A stretch of DNA of 28,022 nt from a bacterium (GCA_905221105.1 CAJNBW010000012.1:1-28022), one strand, 5' to 3'; shown: positions 1 to 9,850, counted from the stretch's first letter. A program made the numbers and translations. Notes: a model not told the origin generated them from the sequence alone.

Positions 1-4
1 GTAT

Positions 5-10
5 TATAAT
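5..10 (+). promoter_or_regulatory. -10 box of the first small gene
   Basis: TATAAT lies 26 bases before the ATG at 37. The matching -35 would fall outside the window. Transcription would begin near base 17, just ahead of the AGAAGG ribosome binding site at 24-29. Confidence 0.55.
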
Positions 11-36
11 ATGATTGTAGGAAAGAAGGTGTTTTT

Positions 37-243
37 ATGTGGAAAAAATATTTTTCAAAATATAGATGGACTGATTTATTTTGGATTTTATTTGTTATTT
101 TGACCTGCCTCTATATAGGTAACCATGATTTGTTTCCTCTCAATCATCAAGAAATTTCTTTTCGTGGTAGTTTCTGGGGATTTGTACTTGCCTTATTTCA
201 CTTACTATTTATTGATAAGTTTGTTATCTCGAATCGAAAATAA
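37..243 (+). CDS. small two-helix membrane protein, unknown function
   Basis: Encodes 68 residues starting at ATG behind AGAAGG with an 7-base gap. Two hydrophobic stretches are visible, residues about 12-28 (beginning TDLFWILFVILTC) and about 46-64 (SFWGFVLALFHLLFIDKFV), separated by a short polar loop and ending in a basic tail, so it is probably a two-pass inner membrane protein. There is no cysteine pair, signal peptidase site or double-glycine leader. I do not recognise the family. Small two-pass proteins of this sort are common among streptococcal bacteriocin-immunity and accessory genes, but nothing here proves that role. It is followed at 55 bases by a second gene of the same type, and both lie before one terminator, so they are probably cotranscribed. 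Confidence 0.7.
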   Translation: MWKKYFSKYRWTDLFWILFVILTCLYIGNHDLFPLNHQEISFRGSFWGFVLALFHLLFIDKFVISNRK

Positions 244-298
244 ATATGAGGTATATGCCTGACTGTGTACTTTTAGGATTTATTTTGGAGGGAAGATT

Positions 299-469
299 TT
301 GTCTCTATTATTTATTGCTTTAAATTTATTTATGTTGTATAAGATCTATTCTTTGAGGCGGGAGAAATCGAAATACTTGATTTATACGGCCTATATCATA
401 TTTGGAGTAAATGTAATATATGGTATTCAATGGTTATTAAGAGAACTGATTTCAAATATTTCCTCTTAA
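299..469 (+). CDS. tiny membrane protein with TTG start, unknown function
   Basis: An open frame of 56 codons starts at TTG 299-301 and stops at TAA 467-469. The start is decided by a near-perfect ribosome binding site, GGAGGGA at 287-293, five bases before the TTG; the first in-frame ATG is codon 12, inside the first hydrophobic helix. The product (MSLLFIALNLFMLYKIYS..., then a basic stretch LRREKSK, then LIYTAYIIFGVNVIYGI) has two hydrophobic segments and a short tail. It sits 55 bases after the preceding small membrane gene and just before a hairpin terminator, so the two form a likely two-gene unit. The family is not recognised. Its short length and TTG start mean automated callers may miss it. 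Confidence 0.6.
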   Translation: MSLLFIALNLFMLYKIYSLRREKSKYLIYTAYIIFGVNVIYGIQWLLRELISNISS

Positions 470-488
470 TATGTATGGAAACTATAAC

Positions 489-538
489 AAAACGCATAAG
501 ATTAAGGTTTTTGTGAGCACCTGTTCTTATGCGTTTTT
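489..538. terminator. bidirectional terminator between the small genes and rlmA
   Basis: A 13-bp inverted repeat, 489-501 (AAAACGCATAAGA) with 525-537 (TCTTATGCGTTTT), encloses a 23-base loop in which AGGT/ACCT can form a minor inner stem. The right arm ends in a T run and the left arm begins with an A run, so it can serve the small genes on + and rlmA on -. Confidence 0.75.
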
Positions 539-586
539 GTAATATTGAGGATTTTCAGTAAGTTTTCTACCTTTGCGAAGTCTAGT

Positions 587-1435
587 TTAGAATGCTTTCC
601 CAACCAGAATCTCCGCTTCAATGGTAATCTCTGTCAGTTGGCTCCAGTCAATCTTAGTCTGGTCAACGTGAAAGAGGAGAGGTGTCATGCTGAGTAGGGC
701 TTGGAGTTGCTCTGCTGTGATAGTCTTAGTCAGAGAGGCCGTTTGGCTAGATAGGATGGTAAAGTGTTCTTGGAAATGATTTTTGATATCTTGGTTGGAA
801 TAGTCCTTGTTTGTCAGCTGGTCCTGTACCCTTTGACGGATTTCTTTGAGGTGATTTTCAGTTGGGATAACCTTTATCAGGATACCGTCTTTGGATAAAA
901 CGCGACGAAATTCTCCATAGTTGGCTGGCGAAAAGATATCAAGCAGGATATCCATGCTAGCATCTTTTATAGGAAGACGAGCTAGGTCACCAACGAACCA
1001 ATTGACTGCCCAGTTGGGTTCGCTCTTGGCAGCGATTTGGACAGAATCTTTGGAAATGTCGAAGGCATAGAAGGTTTTGTCAGGATGACTTTCTTGAAGT
1101 TTGCGAGAATAGAATCCTTCGCCACAACCGATATCTAAAATTGTTTTGGCATTGTTTGAGTTTGAAAGTAAATCAGAGATGGCCTCTAAGATAGCTTGGT
1201 AAAAGCCGGCTTCTAGGATTTGTTGGCGGTTTTGAAAGTTTTCCTTGTCGTAGTTGGCAGATTGCTTAATTTGAGGTGTCAGATTGACATAGCCAAATTT
1301 CGCCAGATCAAAAGAATGGCGATTGCTGCATTTGAGACTAGTCTCTACCAAGGTCAGGTTTTCTTGGCAGATAGGGCAGGCAAAGGCAGTTGCAGAAGCA
1401 AAACGCTGAAGTTTAGGTTTGAGGTTTGTATTCAT
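587..1435 (-). CDS. rlmA: 23S rRNA (guanine-N1-748) methyltransferase RlmA(II)
   Basis: Encodes 282 residues. Near the N terminus Cys20, Cys23, Cys36 and His40 (CPIC...CSNRH) form the zinc finger typical of RlmA enzymes. The SAM-binding motif I, ILDIGCGEGFYS, lies at about 99-110 and is followed by the acidic FYAFDIS strand near 122-128. The Gram-positive type, RlmA(II) (also called TlrB or RrmA), methylates N1 of G748 in hairpin 35 of 23S rRNA, next to the macrolide/ketolide site in the peptide exit tunnel. Assignment to the G748 rather than the G745 (RlmA(I)) type rests on lineage, not on a diagnostic residue. The ATG has no ribosome binding site and lies 7 bases after a -10 box, so the mRNA is probably leaderless. 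The gene is a single transcription unit, convergent with the small membrane genes. Confidence 0.9.
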   Translation of the reverse strand: MNTNLKPKLQRFASATAFACPICQENLTLVETSLKCSNRHSFDLAKFGYVNLTPQIKQSANYDKENFQNRQQILEAGFYQAILEAISDLLSNSNNAKTILDIGCGEGFYSRKLQESHPDKTFYAFDISKDSVQIAAKSEPNWAVNWFVGDLARLPIKDASMDILLDIFSPANYGEFRRVLSKDGILIKVIPTENHLKEIRQRVQDQLTNKDYSNQDIKNHFQEHFTILSSQTASLTKTITAEQLQALLSMTPLLFHVDQTKIDWSQLTEITIEAEILVGKAF

Positions 1436-1441
1436 AGTTTA

Positions 1442-1470
1442 AGTGTATCAAAAGAGGCAAATGAAAGCAA
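1442..1470 (-). promoter_or_regulatory. rlmA promoter placing transcription start at the ATG
   Basis: Read on the minus strand: TTGCTT (1470-1465), a 17-base spacer ending in TGA, then TACACT (1447-1442), an extended -10. Only six bases (TAAACT) separate the -10 from the ATG of rlmA, so the expected start point is the A of the ATG. Confidence 0.7.
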
Positions 1471-1536
1471 CTTTAGGAATAAGTAGATGGGAGATTCAGT
1501 AGAAATAAAACTAATTCTCCAATTTATAAAATAAAA

Positions 1537-1565
1537 TTGCTTTTATATCTAAATTGCTATATAAT
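1537..1565 (+). promoter_or_regulatory. promoter of the DUF6110/P-ATPase operon
   Basis: TTGCTT (1537-1542), a 17-base spacer, then TATAAT (1560-1565). Start would be near 1572, exactly where the AAGGAGGAA ribosome binding site (1572-1580) begins, giving a leader of only about 15 bases. Confidence 0.7.
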
Positions 1566-1586
1566 AATGATAAGGAGGAAATAAGT

Positions 1587-1865
1587 ATGTTAAAAGAAGT
1601 ATTAAGCGTCGCAAAAGTTGCGAAAAAATCTTCATTATTTTTGGGTGGTGTCGCATTTGGTACCCTTGGTTTGAAAATCTTAGCAAGTAAGGAAGCTAAA
1701 AAAGGTTATTCTAAAGCTTTGGCTAAGGCTTACAAGTTGAAAGACGAGCTAGATGCATCTGTTTCTGTTGTGAAACAACATGGAGACGATGTTTTGCAAG
1801 ATGCTAAATATTTGTATGAGCAAGAGAAAAAAGAAGAGCAATTAGATAGCCTTATAGGAGAATAA
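1587..1865 (+). CDS. DUF6110-like small protein upstream of the metal P-ATPase
   Basis: Encodes 92 residues from the ATG that follows AAGGAGGAA by 6 bases; in-frame codons further upstream lie within the promoter and are not used. After a basic start (MLKEVLSVAKVAKKSS) comes one weakly hydrophobic stretch at about 15-32 (LFLGGVAFGTLGLKILA), then an Ala/Lys-rich probably helical region and a highly charged tail with Glu/Lys runs. The pattern matches the DUF6110 family as I remember it, small proteins found beside heavy-metal P-type ATPases; no biochemical function is known to me. The stop codon is one base from the ATPase start, so the two are translated together and are likely to work together, for example as an accessory or regulator of the pump. 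Confidence 0.75.
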   Translation: MLKEVLSVAKVAKKSSLFLGGVAFGTLGLKILASKEAKKGYSKALAKAYKLKDELDASVSVVKQHGDDVLQDAKYLYEQEKKEEQLDSLIGE

Positions 1866-1866
1866 T

Positions 1867-3930
1867 ATGTCTTTTAAAGTGCTACATAGAGGATACCAAC
1901 ATATCCGCCTATCATCTTCTTTTTCACTCACCTTGGATATTCAAGACTATCTTCGTTCCTTGGCGAGAGATGAAAAGGGGATTGAGTCTATCCAGTTTTA
2001 CATGGATCAACAGCACTTTACTCTACGCATAAAAGAAGGCTTTTCTGTATTAGATAATGCAGAAGCCTTTTTAAAAAGAATTGATAAAGGGAAAGTTTCT
2101 GAGTTGATGAATCTTCCTGTTCGTAGAGAAGAAAGTGCCTATTCTATCGTTTCAGGTGCAGCGATTAAGCGTGTGCTTTTTCGTAGTCTTGTGCCGTCTC
2201 CTATTCGCTATATATGGACTTGTTATCAGGCTTTTGGATATGTTAAAGAAGCCTATCAAACACTAGCGCGTAAGGAACTAACGATGGAAGTCTTGGACTG
2301 TTCGGCTATTTTATTGTCTTTGTTTATGAACCAATCCAAGACTGCCAGCAACATCATGTTTATGCTTGATTTGGGGAATCATTTAGATCAGTGGTCCTTG
2401 AAAAAAACTGCAACAGATTTAGAACAGAGTCTTCTTGCAAAAGAGAGCGATGTATTCTTGGTACAGGGCGATACGGTCGTTAGTATCAAGAGTTCCGCTG
2501 TTCAAATAGGAGATGTCTTGGTCCTATCTCAAGGAAATGAAATTCTGTTTGATGGACAAGTAGTTTCAGGTTTAGGTATGGTCAACGAAAGTTCCTTGAC
2601 GGGAGAGAGTTTTCCAGTTGAAAAAAGAGAGTCTGATTTGGTTTGTGCAAACACCGTCTTGGAGACTGGGGAGCTACGCATTCGTGTAACCGATAATCAG
2701 ATGAACAGCCGTATTTTACAGCTGATTGAGTTGATGAAAAAATCTGAAGAAAACAAGAAAACGAAACAACGCTATTTCATCAAGATGGCGGATAAGGTCG
2801 TCAAATATAATTTCTTGGGGGCTGGTCTGACTTACTTATTAACAGGTTCTTTTTCTAAGGCTATTTCATTCCTATTGGTTGATTTCTCCTGCGCTTTGAA
2901 AATCTCTACTCCTGTAGCTTATTTAACAGCTATCAAGGAGGGGTTGAACCGTGAAATGGTGATTAAGGATGGAGATGTTCTAGAGAAATATCTGGAAGTT
3001 GACACTTTCTTGTTTGATAAGACAGGAACAATCACAACTAGCTATCCTATAGTTGAAAAGGTGTTACCTTTTGGGGATTATAGCGAGGAAGATATTCTCA
3101 GAATCAGTGCCTGTCTTGAGGAACACATTTATCATCCTATTGCTAATGCCATTGTCAAGCAAGCTGAGATAGAGGGGATTGAACATGAGGAAATGCATGG
3201 GAAACTCCAATATATTGCAAGCAAGGGAATTAAGTCACATATTGATGGCCAACCAGTTGTTATTGGGAATTATGTCTTGATGCAGGATGAGCAGATTCAT
3301 ATTAGTTTGGAACAACATGCTTTGATCGAAGAGTACAAGAATCACTACAATCTCTTATTCTTAGCCTACCAGAATGAATTGATTGGAATGTTCTGCATTC
3401 ATACTCCTCTGAGAAAAGAAGCTAAGGCAGCCTTGGAGAAACTGAAGGCACAAGGGAAAAAATTGATTCTGGCAACAGGGGACACCTTGGTTAGAACAGA
3501 GGAATTAGTTAAAGATTTGCCCTTTGATCAGGTCTATACAGACTTGAAACCTGATGGGAAGTTTGAGTTGGTAGAGGAACTGCAGAAAGCAGGTCACACT
3601 ATTTTGATGGTTGGAGATGGATTGAATGACTCAGCGGCTCTAACCCTATCAGATATCGGTGTGGTGATGAATGAGAGTGCAGATATTTCTAAGCAGATGA
3701 GTGATATCTTATTGTTAGATAATCGTTTGGATTTCTTCCAAGAGTTGGATTCGCTATCATCATCTTTGCAAACACTCATCAAGAAGAATATTCAAGATAC
3801 CGTTGTCGTAAATAGTAGTTTGATTGGCTTTGGCTTGTTTAATTGGCTCAGTCCTTCAAATCTCTCTATCTTACATAATCTAACAACCTTGCGCATTGTC
3901 TTGCGTAGTCTGTCTATTAAAAATAGATAG
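1867..3930 (+). CDS. metal-transporting P1B-type ATPase, substrate unknown
   Basis: Encodes 687 residues with all the core P-type motifs: actuator TGES at 245-248, phosphorylation site D384-KTGT, nucleotide-binding HP at 423-424, and hinge GDGLND at 583-588. The C-terminal membrane segment carries HN..T (SILHNLTTLR), a P1B feature. The N-terminal 80 or so residues look like a degenerate heavy-metal-associated (HMA-like) fold without a CxxC pair. The membrane ion-binding motif, normally CPC or SPC, reads S341-C-A-L-K345, so the proline is missing. Metal identity cannot be read from the sequence; copper is unlikely given these changes, and iron, manganese or zinc remain possible. It shares a transcript with the DUF6110-like gene and ends at a bidirectional terminator facing tyrS. 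Confidence 0.88.
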   Translation: MSFKVLHRGYQHIRLSSSFSLTLDIQDYLRSLARDEKGIESIQFYMDQQHFTLRIKEGFSVLDNAEAFLKRIDKGKVSELMNLPVRREESAYSIVSGAAIKRVLFRSLVPSPIRYIWTCYQAFGYVKEAYQTLARKELTMEVLDCSAILLSLFMNQSKTASNIMFMLDLGNHLDQWSLKKTATDLEQSLLAKESDVFLVQGDTVVSIKSSAVQIGDVLVLSQGNEILFDGQVVSGLGMVNESSLTGESFPVEKRESDLVCANTVLETGELRIRVTDNQMNSRILQLIELMKKSEENKKTKQRYFIKMADKVVKYNFLGAGLTYLLTGSFSKAISFLLVDFSCALKISTPVAYLTAIKEGLNREMVIKDGDVLEKYLEVDTFLFDKTGTITTSYPIVEKVLPFGDYSEEDILRISACLEEHIYHPIANAIVKQAEIEGIEHEEMHGKLQYIASKGIKSHIDGQPVVIGNYVLMQDEQIHISLEQHALIEEYKNHYNLLFLAYQNELIGMFCIHTPLRKEAKAALEKLKAQGKKLILATGDTLVRTEELVKDLPFDQVYTDLKPDGKFELVEELQKAGHTILMVGDGLNDSAALTLSDIGVVMNESADISKQMSDILLLDNRLDFFQELDSLSSSLQTLIKKNIQDTVVVNSSLIGFGLFNWLSPSNLSILHNLTTLRIVLRSLSIKNR

Positions 3931-3950
3931 ATGAGAGTTATTAACAGCAA

Positions 3951-3987
3951 AAAGGAGTTACCTTTCTCGAGGTTAACTCCTTTGTTT
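3951..3987. terminator. bidirectional terminator between P-ATPase gene and tyrS
   Basis: AAAGGAGTTA (3951-3960) pairs with TAACTCCTTT (3974-3983), extended by CC/GG inside. T-rich tails follow on both strands (GTTTA on +, TTTTTGCTGTT on -), so it ends both convergent transcripts. Confidence 0.8.
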
Positions 3988-4007
3988 ATAGATAAATGAT
4001 GAACAGT

Positions 4008-5264
4008 TTAGTAAGTCAATACAAAGTATTTTTTCTTACCGCGACGGATAACAGTCAGTTCGTTCTCTAACTTATCTGCGTCACTCAAGACATAGTCAAG
4101 GTCTTGGATACGGTCGCCGTTGACGTAGATAGCTCCATTTTGGACATCTTCACGGGCTTGGCGTTTTGAGTTAACTACACCAGATGAAACGAGCAGTTCC
4201 ACGATATTGTGGTTTTCATCTGCTTGAACTTGGTAGTTTGGCACTCCACGAAGTCCTTGTTTGAGTTCTTTGACAGAAAGGTTTTTGATGTTTCCTGCAA
4301 AGAGTTGTTCAGTGATGTTGAGGGCTTCTTTGTAAGCTTCTTCTCCGTGAACAAGTGTAACAACTTCACGAGCCAAGATTTTTTGAGCCAAGCGTTCATG
4401 TGGAGCCACTTCAAATTGTTTGCGGATGTCTTCAATCTCATCAAGTGACAAGAAAGTAAAGATTTTCAAGAAGCGAACAGCGTCAGCGTCCATCACATTC
4501 ATCCAGAATTGGTACATTTCGTATGGAGAAGTCTTTTCAGGATTGAGCCAGACGGCATTTCCTTCTGATTTACCAAATTTCTTACCAGTTGCATCTGTAA
4601 TCAATGGAACAGTGATAACGTGACCAGTCTTGTCAGACTTACGACGAAGCAATTCGGTACCAGCTGTCATATTTCCCCACTGGTCAGAACCACCGATTTG
4701 AAGCGTTACGTTGTGGTCTTGGTTAAGGACGAAGAAGTCGTAACCTTGCATGATTTGGTAGGCAAACTCAGTGTAAGAAATTCCTGTTTCGATCCGTTTT
4801 TTCACAGATTCCTTACTCATCATGTAGTTGACAGTAAAGTATTTTCCGATATCACGGAGGAAGTCAATGAAGCTGATGCTGCCAAACCAGTCGTAGTTGT
4901 TGACCATGACAGCTTTATTTTCGCCATTTTCAAAGTCAAGAAAACGAGAAAGTTGTCCTTGGATAGACTTGACCCAGCCATCTACTGTGTCTTTTGTTTG
5001 GAGACTACGTTCAGCATCTTTGAAGGACGGATCTCCGATGAGACCTGTAGCACCGCCAACGAGCGCATAAGGTTTGTGCCCTGCTAGCTGCAAGCGACGA
5101 CTTGTCAAGATTGCGACAAGGTGGCCTAGGTGAAGGCTGTCAGCAGTTGGATCGTAGCCAGTATAATAAGAAACTTGACCTTCTTCTAGGGCTTTACGCA
5201 AAGCTTCTTCATCAGTCGTTTGAAATATCAAACCACGCTCTTTTAGCTCATCAAAAATGTGCAT
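4008..5264 (-). CDS. tyrS: tyrosyl-tRNA synthetase
   Basis: Encodes 418 residues, the normal length for the bacterial TyrRS-F form. It charges tRNA-Tyr with tyrosine in the cytoplasm. The class I signatures are both present: HLGH at 45-48 (HIGH motif) and KFGKS at 229-233 (KMSKS motif). The tyrosine and tRNA pocket motifs GYDPT (36-40) and SDQWGN (193-198) are intact, and the C-terminal 70 residues form an S4-like RNA-binding domain ([18 protein letters not shown]). The start follows AAAAAGGAGAAAA. Many Gram-positive tyrS genes carry a T-box leader; the roughly 40-base leader here is too short for one and lacks the T-box sequence, so regulation by uncharged tRNA at this gene is unlikely. The gene is divergent from pbp1b. 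Confidence 0.97.
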   Translation of the reverse strand: MHIFDELKERGLIFQTTDEEALRKALEEGQVSYYTGYDPTADSLHLGHLVAILTSRRLQLAGHKPYALVGGATGLIGDPSFKDAERSLQTKDTVDGWVKSIQGQLSRFLDFENGENKAVMVNNYDWFGSISFIDFLRDIGKYFTVNYMMSKESVKKRIETGISYTEFAYQIMQGYDFFVLNQDHNVTLQIGGSDQWGNMTAGTELLRRKSDKTGHVITVPLITDATGKKFGKSEGNAVWLNPEKTSPYEMYQFWMNVMDADAVRFLKIFTFLSLDEIEDIRKQFEVAPHERLAQKILAREVVTLVHGEEAYKEALNITEQLFAGNIKNLSVKELKQGLRGVPNYQVQADENHNIVELLVSSGVVNSKRQAREDVQNGAIYVNGDRIQDLDYVLSDADKLENELTVIRRGKKKYFVLTY

Positions 5265-5301
5265 GTGTCTTTTCTCCTTTTTAAAATTATTGTTTCTAAC
5301 T

Positions 5302-5310
5302 ATTGTATCA
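5302..5310 (-). promoter_or_regulatory. tyrS extended -10 promoter
   Basis: On the minus strand TGATACAAT is an extended -10 (TGn plus TACAAT). No good -35 is seen at 16-18 bases, as expected for extended -10 promoters. Start would be near 5295, giving a leader of about 30 bases. Confidence 0.5.
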
Positions 5311-5359
5311 CAAACTTGGGCAATAGCCTAGCAGAATAGGGAAGAAAGTGGCTATTTTA

Positions 5360-7862
<2,503 letters not shown>

Positions 7863-7884
7863 GTCCTTTAAACTTTTCTAAATG

Positions 7885-7916
7885 AAGTGGCTAATCAATG
7901 GATTGCCACTTTTTTC
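7885..7916 (+). terminator. pbp1b intrinsic terminator
   Basis: AAGTGGC (7885-7891) and AATC (7893-7896) pair with GATTGCCACTT (7901-7911), leaving a 4-base loop and one bulged T, followed by a run of T. It overlaps the upstream in-frame ATG at 7882 and so argues against that ATG as the start of the next gene. Confidence 0.9.
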
Positions 7917-7929
7917 TTTTTTCCTTTCG

Positions 7930-7938
7930 TGTTACAAT
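7930..7938 (+). promoter_or_regulatory. extended -10 of the EamA transporter gene
   Basis: TGT-TACAAT is an extended -10 element. Only six bases (AAAGGT) lie between it and ATG 7945, predicting transcription from the first base of the start codon. No well-spaced -35 is visible. Confidence 0.55.
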
Positions 7939-7944
7939 AAAGGT

Positions 7945-8856
7945 ATGAATCAGTATCAGAAAAAGATTGTTAAAGGAACCATTTATTCGCTTCTATCCGG
8001 CTTAATCTGGGGAATCTGTGGAATTTTAGGAGAGTATTTCTTTACTCATTATCAGGTGTCTTCGGGCTGGATTACCTCTATGCGTTTGACACTAGCAGGG
8101 AGTCTTGTGCTCATTTGGTCTGCAATGCAATTAAAATCGCAAGTGCTAGATATCTGGCGAGACAAGAAAAATTACCTGCCCTTTTTGGCCTATGCTATTT
8201 TGGGAATTTTCTCAGTCCAGTATTTTTTCTATCTCTGTGTAGAATACTCAAATGCAGCGACAGCAACTATTTTACAGTTTATCAGTCCTGTCTTTATCCT
8301 CTTTTACAATCGCTTGGTTTATCAAAAACGAGCGTCAAAAAGCGCTATTTTTTATGTTTTGGTTGCCATGTTGGGTGTTTGCCTGATGGCGACAAAGGGG
8401 GATCTCTCTCAATTATCCATGACACCACTAGCCCTTGTGACGGGTCTGCTGAGTGCCATGGGGGTCATGTTTAATGTTATCTTGCCCCAACCTTTTGCGA
8501 AGCGCTATGGTTTTGTACCGACGGTTGGGTGGGGGATGATTTTGGCCGGTTTATTTAGCAATATCCTTTCGCCAGTGTATCAGCTTTCCTTTACTCCCGA
8601 TATTTGGAGTATCTTGATTTGTCTCATTATCGCTTTCTTTGGGACGGCTTTTGCCTTTTTCATTTCCATGCAGGCGGTGTCCTTGGTCTCTCCTTTAGTG
8701 GTTTCTGTCATTAGTGCCAGTGAACCTCTCTCTTCTGCCCTTTTGAGTGTTTTATTTTTAGGCTTGGTAGTGGATTGGTCCCTTCTTCTAGCTATGGCCC
8801 TGATTATTTTACCCATGATTTTCTTATCGATAGAAGAAGCGAAAGAAAGTAAATAA
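7945..8856 (+). CDS. EamA/DMT-family membrane transporter
   Basis: Encodes 303 residues from ATG 7945; an upstream ATG at 7882 sits inside the pbp1b terminator. The protein is almost wholly hydrophobic, with about ten predicted transmembrane helices arranged as two EamA repeats. The first begins at GTIYSLLSGLIWGICGILGE and includes the conserved YSNAATATIL.FISPVFI region near 105-125; the second begins near LALVTGLLSAMGVMFNVIL and ends with SVISASEPLSSALLSVLFLG, the usual family signature. Members export or import small metabolites such as amino acids, nucleobases or paraquat-like compounds; the substrate here cannot be told. There is no proper ribosome binding site, and the gene may be leaderless. 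It stands alone between a terminator and the RNA element upstream of dapH. Confidence 0.85.
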   Translation: MNQYQKKIVKGTIYSLLSGLIWGICGILGEYFFTHYQVSSGWITSMRLTLAGSLVLIWSAMQLKSQVLDIWRDKKNYLPFLAYAILGIFSVQYFFYLCVEYSNAATATILQFISPVFILFYNRLVYQKRASKSAIFYVLVAMLGVCLMATKGDLSQLSMTPLALVTGLLSAMGVMFNVILPQPFAKRYGFVPTVGWGMILAGLFSNILSPVYQLSFTPDIWSILICLIIAFFGTAFAFFISMQAVSLVSPLVVSVISASEPLSSALLSVLFLGLVVDWSLLLAMALIILPMIFLSIEEAKESK

Positions 8857-8882
8857 AAAGTCTTTTCTTAATTCTAAAAGTG

Positions 8883-8891
8883 TGCTATACT
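8883..8891 (+). promoter_or_regulatory. promoter of the RNA element upstream of dapH
   Basis: TGC-TATACT is an extended -10; a weak TTTTCT lies where a -35 would be (8863-8868). Transcription would begin near 8898. Confidence 0.5.
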
Positions 8892-8897
8892 AGAATA

Positions 8898-9045
8898 GTC
8901 AATAAAACACGGGGAGATAGTTGTGAAGAGTGTTTTTAGGTTGTATCGGTAGGGGCTTGCTTTTACCGACAGCACGTTTTATCTCACATCCCTAAAAATC
9001 ATACCTAAAAACAAACAAAAAGGCTTCAAATTTGAGGCCTTTTTT
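8898..9045 (+). ncRNA. candidate structured RNA or leader upstream of dapH
   Basis: About 148 bases run from the predicted start to an intrinsic terminator with no supported reading frame. Pairings visible: ATAAAAC (8902-8908) with GTTTTAT (8976-8982), enclosing a hairpin TCGGTA (8946-8951)/TACCGA (8964-8969); GAGAT (8914-8918) with ATCTC (8981-8985), an alternative; and GTTTTTAGGT (8932-8941) with ACCTAAAAAC (9003-9012). The same TTTTTAGG can instead pair with CCTAAAAA at 8991-8998, so two folds are mutually exclusive. It may be a free small RNA or an attenuating leader for the lysine-pathway gene dapH. It has none of the T-box or lysine riboswitch core sequences I know. The lactic-acid-bacterial asd RNA motif is a possibility that I cannot confirm. 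Confidence 0.5.
9017..9045 (+). terminator. terminator of the RNA element before dapH
   Basis: AAAAAGGC (9017-9024) pairs with GCCTTTTT (9037-9044), with TCAAA/TTTGA extending the stem inward, then ends in T. It lies 40 bases before dapH, which has its own weak extended -10 (TGGTAGAAT, 9045-9053) just after it. Confidence 0.85.
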
Positions 9046-9084
9046 GGTAGAATAGGTATCATTAAAATGAACTAGGAGGCGCTT

Positions 9085-9783
9085 ATGACTGCTACAAAAA
9101 TGAACGCTCAAGAAATTATCCAATTTATCGCCAATGCTGAAAAGAAAACCAGTGTGAAAGTAACCTTTGAGGGACAACTCGCAACTGCTGTACCAAGCTC
9201 TGTTGTCAAACTAGGGAATGTCCTATTTGGAGACTGGAAGGACGTAGCTCCTCTTCTCGATGGCTTGGTAGAAAATCAAGACTATGTTGTTGAGCAAGAT
9301 GCTCGCAATTCTGCAGTTCCTTTGCTAGATAAGCGTGCTATCAATGCTCGTATCGAGCCAGGTGCCATTATACGTGACCAGGTTGAAATTGGTGACAATG
9401 CTGTTATCATGATGGGAGCGGTTATCAATATCGGTGCTGAAATTGGTGCAGGAACCATGATTGACATGGGTGCTATCCTTGGTGGCCGTGCTATCGTTGG
9501 GAAAAACAGTCACGTTGGTGCAGGTGCCGTTCTTGCAGGTGTGATTGAGCCAGCTAGTGCAGAACCAGTCCGTGTTGGAGACAATGTTCTTATCGGTGCT
9601 AATGCAGTGGTTATCGAAGGAGTCCAAATTGGTAGTGGTTCAGTTGTGGCAGCGGGAGCTATTGTTACCCAAGATGTCCCAGAAAATGTGGTCGTAGCAG
9701 GTGTTCCAGCTCGTATCATCAAAGAGATTGATGCCCAAACCCAACAAAAAACAGCGCTAGAGGATGCGCTTCGTACCTTATAA
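9085..9783 (+). CDS. dapH: tetrahydrodipicolinate N-acetyltransferase
   Basis: Encodes 232 residues beginning at ATG after AGGAGG (9074-9079). The enzyme acetylates 2,3,4,5-tetrahydrodipicolinate with acetyl-CoA, the committed step of the acetyl branch of the diaminopimelate/lysine pathway. The N-terminal 80 residues form the helical DapH cap domain. From about 85 to 205 come many left-handed beta-helix hexapeptide repeats ([LIV]-G-x-x-x-x: [39 protein letters not shown]), typical of trimeric acyltransferases. The length matches the Firmicute acetyl enzyme rather than the longer succinyl DapD. The next gene encodes the matching deacetylase, which supports the acetyl assignment. Streptococci use lysine in wall cross-links, so the pathway here chiefly feeds lysine. 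Confidence 0.94.
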   Translation: MTATKMNAQEIIQFIANAEKKTSVKVTFEGQLATAVPSSVVKLGNVLFGDWKDVAPLLDGLVENQDYVVEQDARNSAVPLLDKRAINARIEPGAIIRDQVEIGDNAVIMMGAVINIGAEIGAGTMIDMGAILGGRAIVGKNSHVGAGAVLAGVIEPASAEPVRVGDNVLIGANAVVIEGVQIGSGSVVAAGAIVTQDVPENVVVAGVPARIIKEIDAQTQQKTALEDALRTL

Positions 9784-9796
9784 TTGTAAAAGTAAT

Positions 9797-9829
9797 AAAG
9801 AGGCGGAACCCTTCTTCCAGCCTCTTTCT
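9797..9829 (+). terminator. hairpin between dapH and the deacetylase gene
   Basis: AAAGAGGC (9797-9804) and GGAA (9805-9808) pair with TTCC (9815-9818) and GCCTCTTT (9820-9827), with one bulged base. Only TTT-CTG follows, so termination is probably partial and the downstream gene is likely still read from the dapH promoter. Confidence 0.5.
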
Positions 9830-9850
9830 GCTATATCGGAGGATAGATAG

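Noticed and set aside
1554..1586. N-terminal extension of the DUF6110-like gene
   Set aside because: It begins inside the -10 region (1560-1565) and before the predicted transcript start; the strong ribosome binding site serves ATG 1587.
4209..5284. Several open frames on the plus strand across tyrS
   Set aside because: They are shadows of the tyrS coding sequence, with no ribosome binding sites or promoters.
7882..7944. Earlier ATG for the EamA gene adding 21 residues
   Set aside because: It overlaps the pbp1b terminator hairpin, has no ribosome binding site and lies before the likely promoter.
8898..9045. T-box or lysine riboswitch upstream of dapH
   Set aside because: No AGGGTGGNACCGCG T-box sequence and no recognisable lysine riboswitch core; left as an unassigned RNA.
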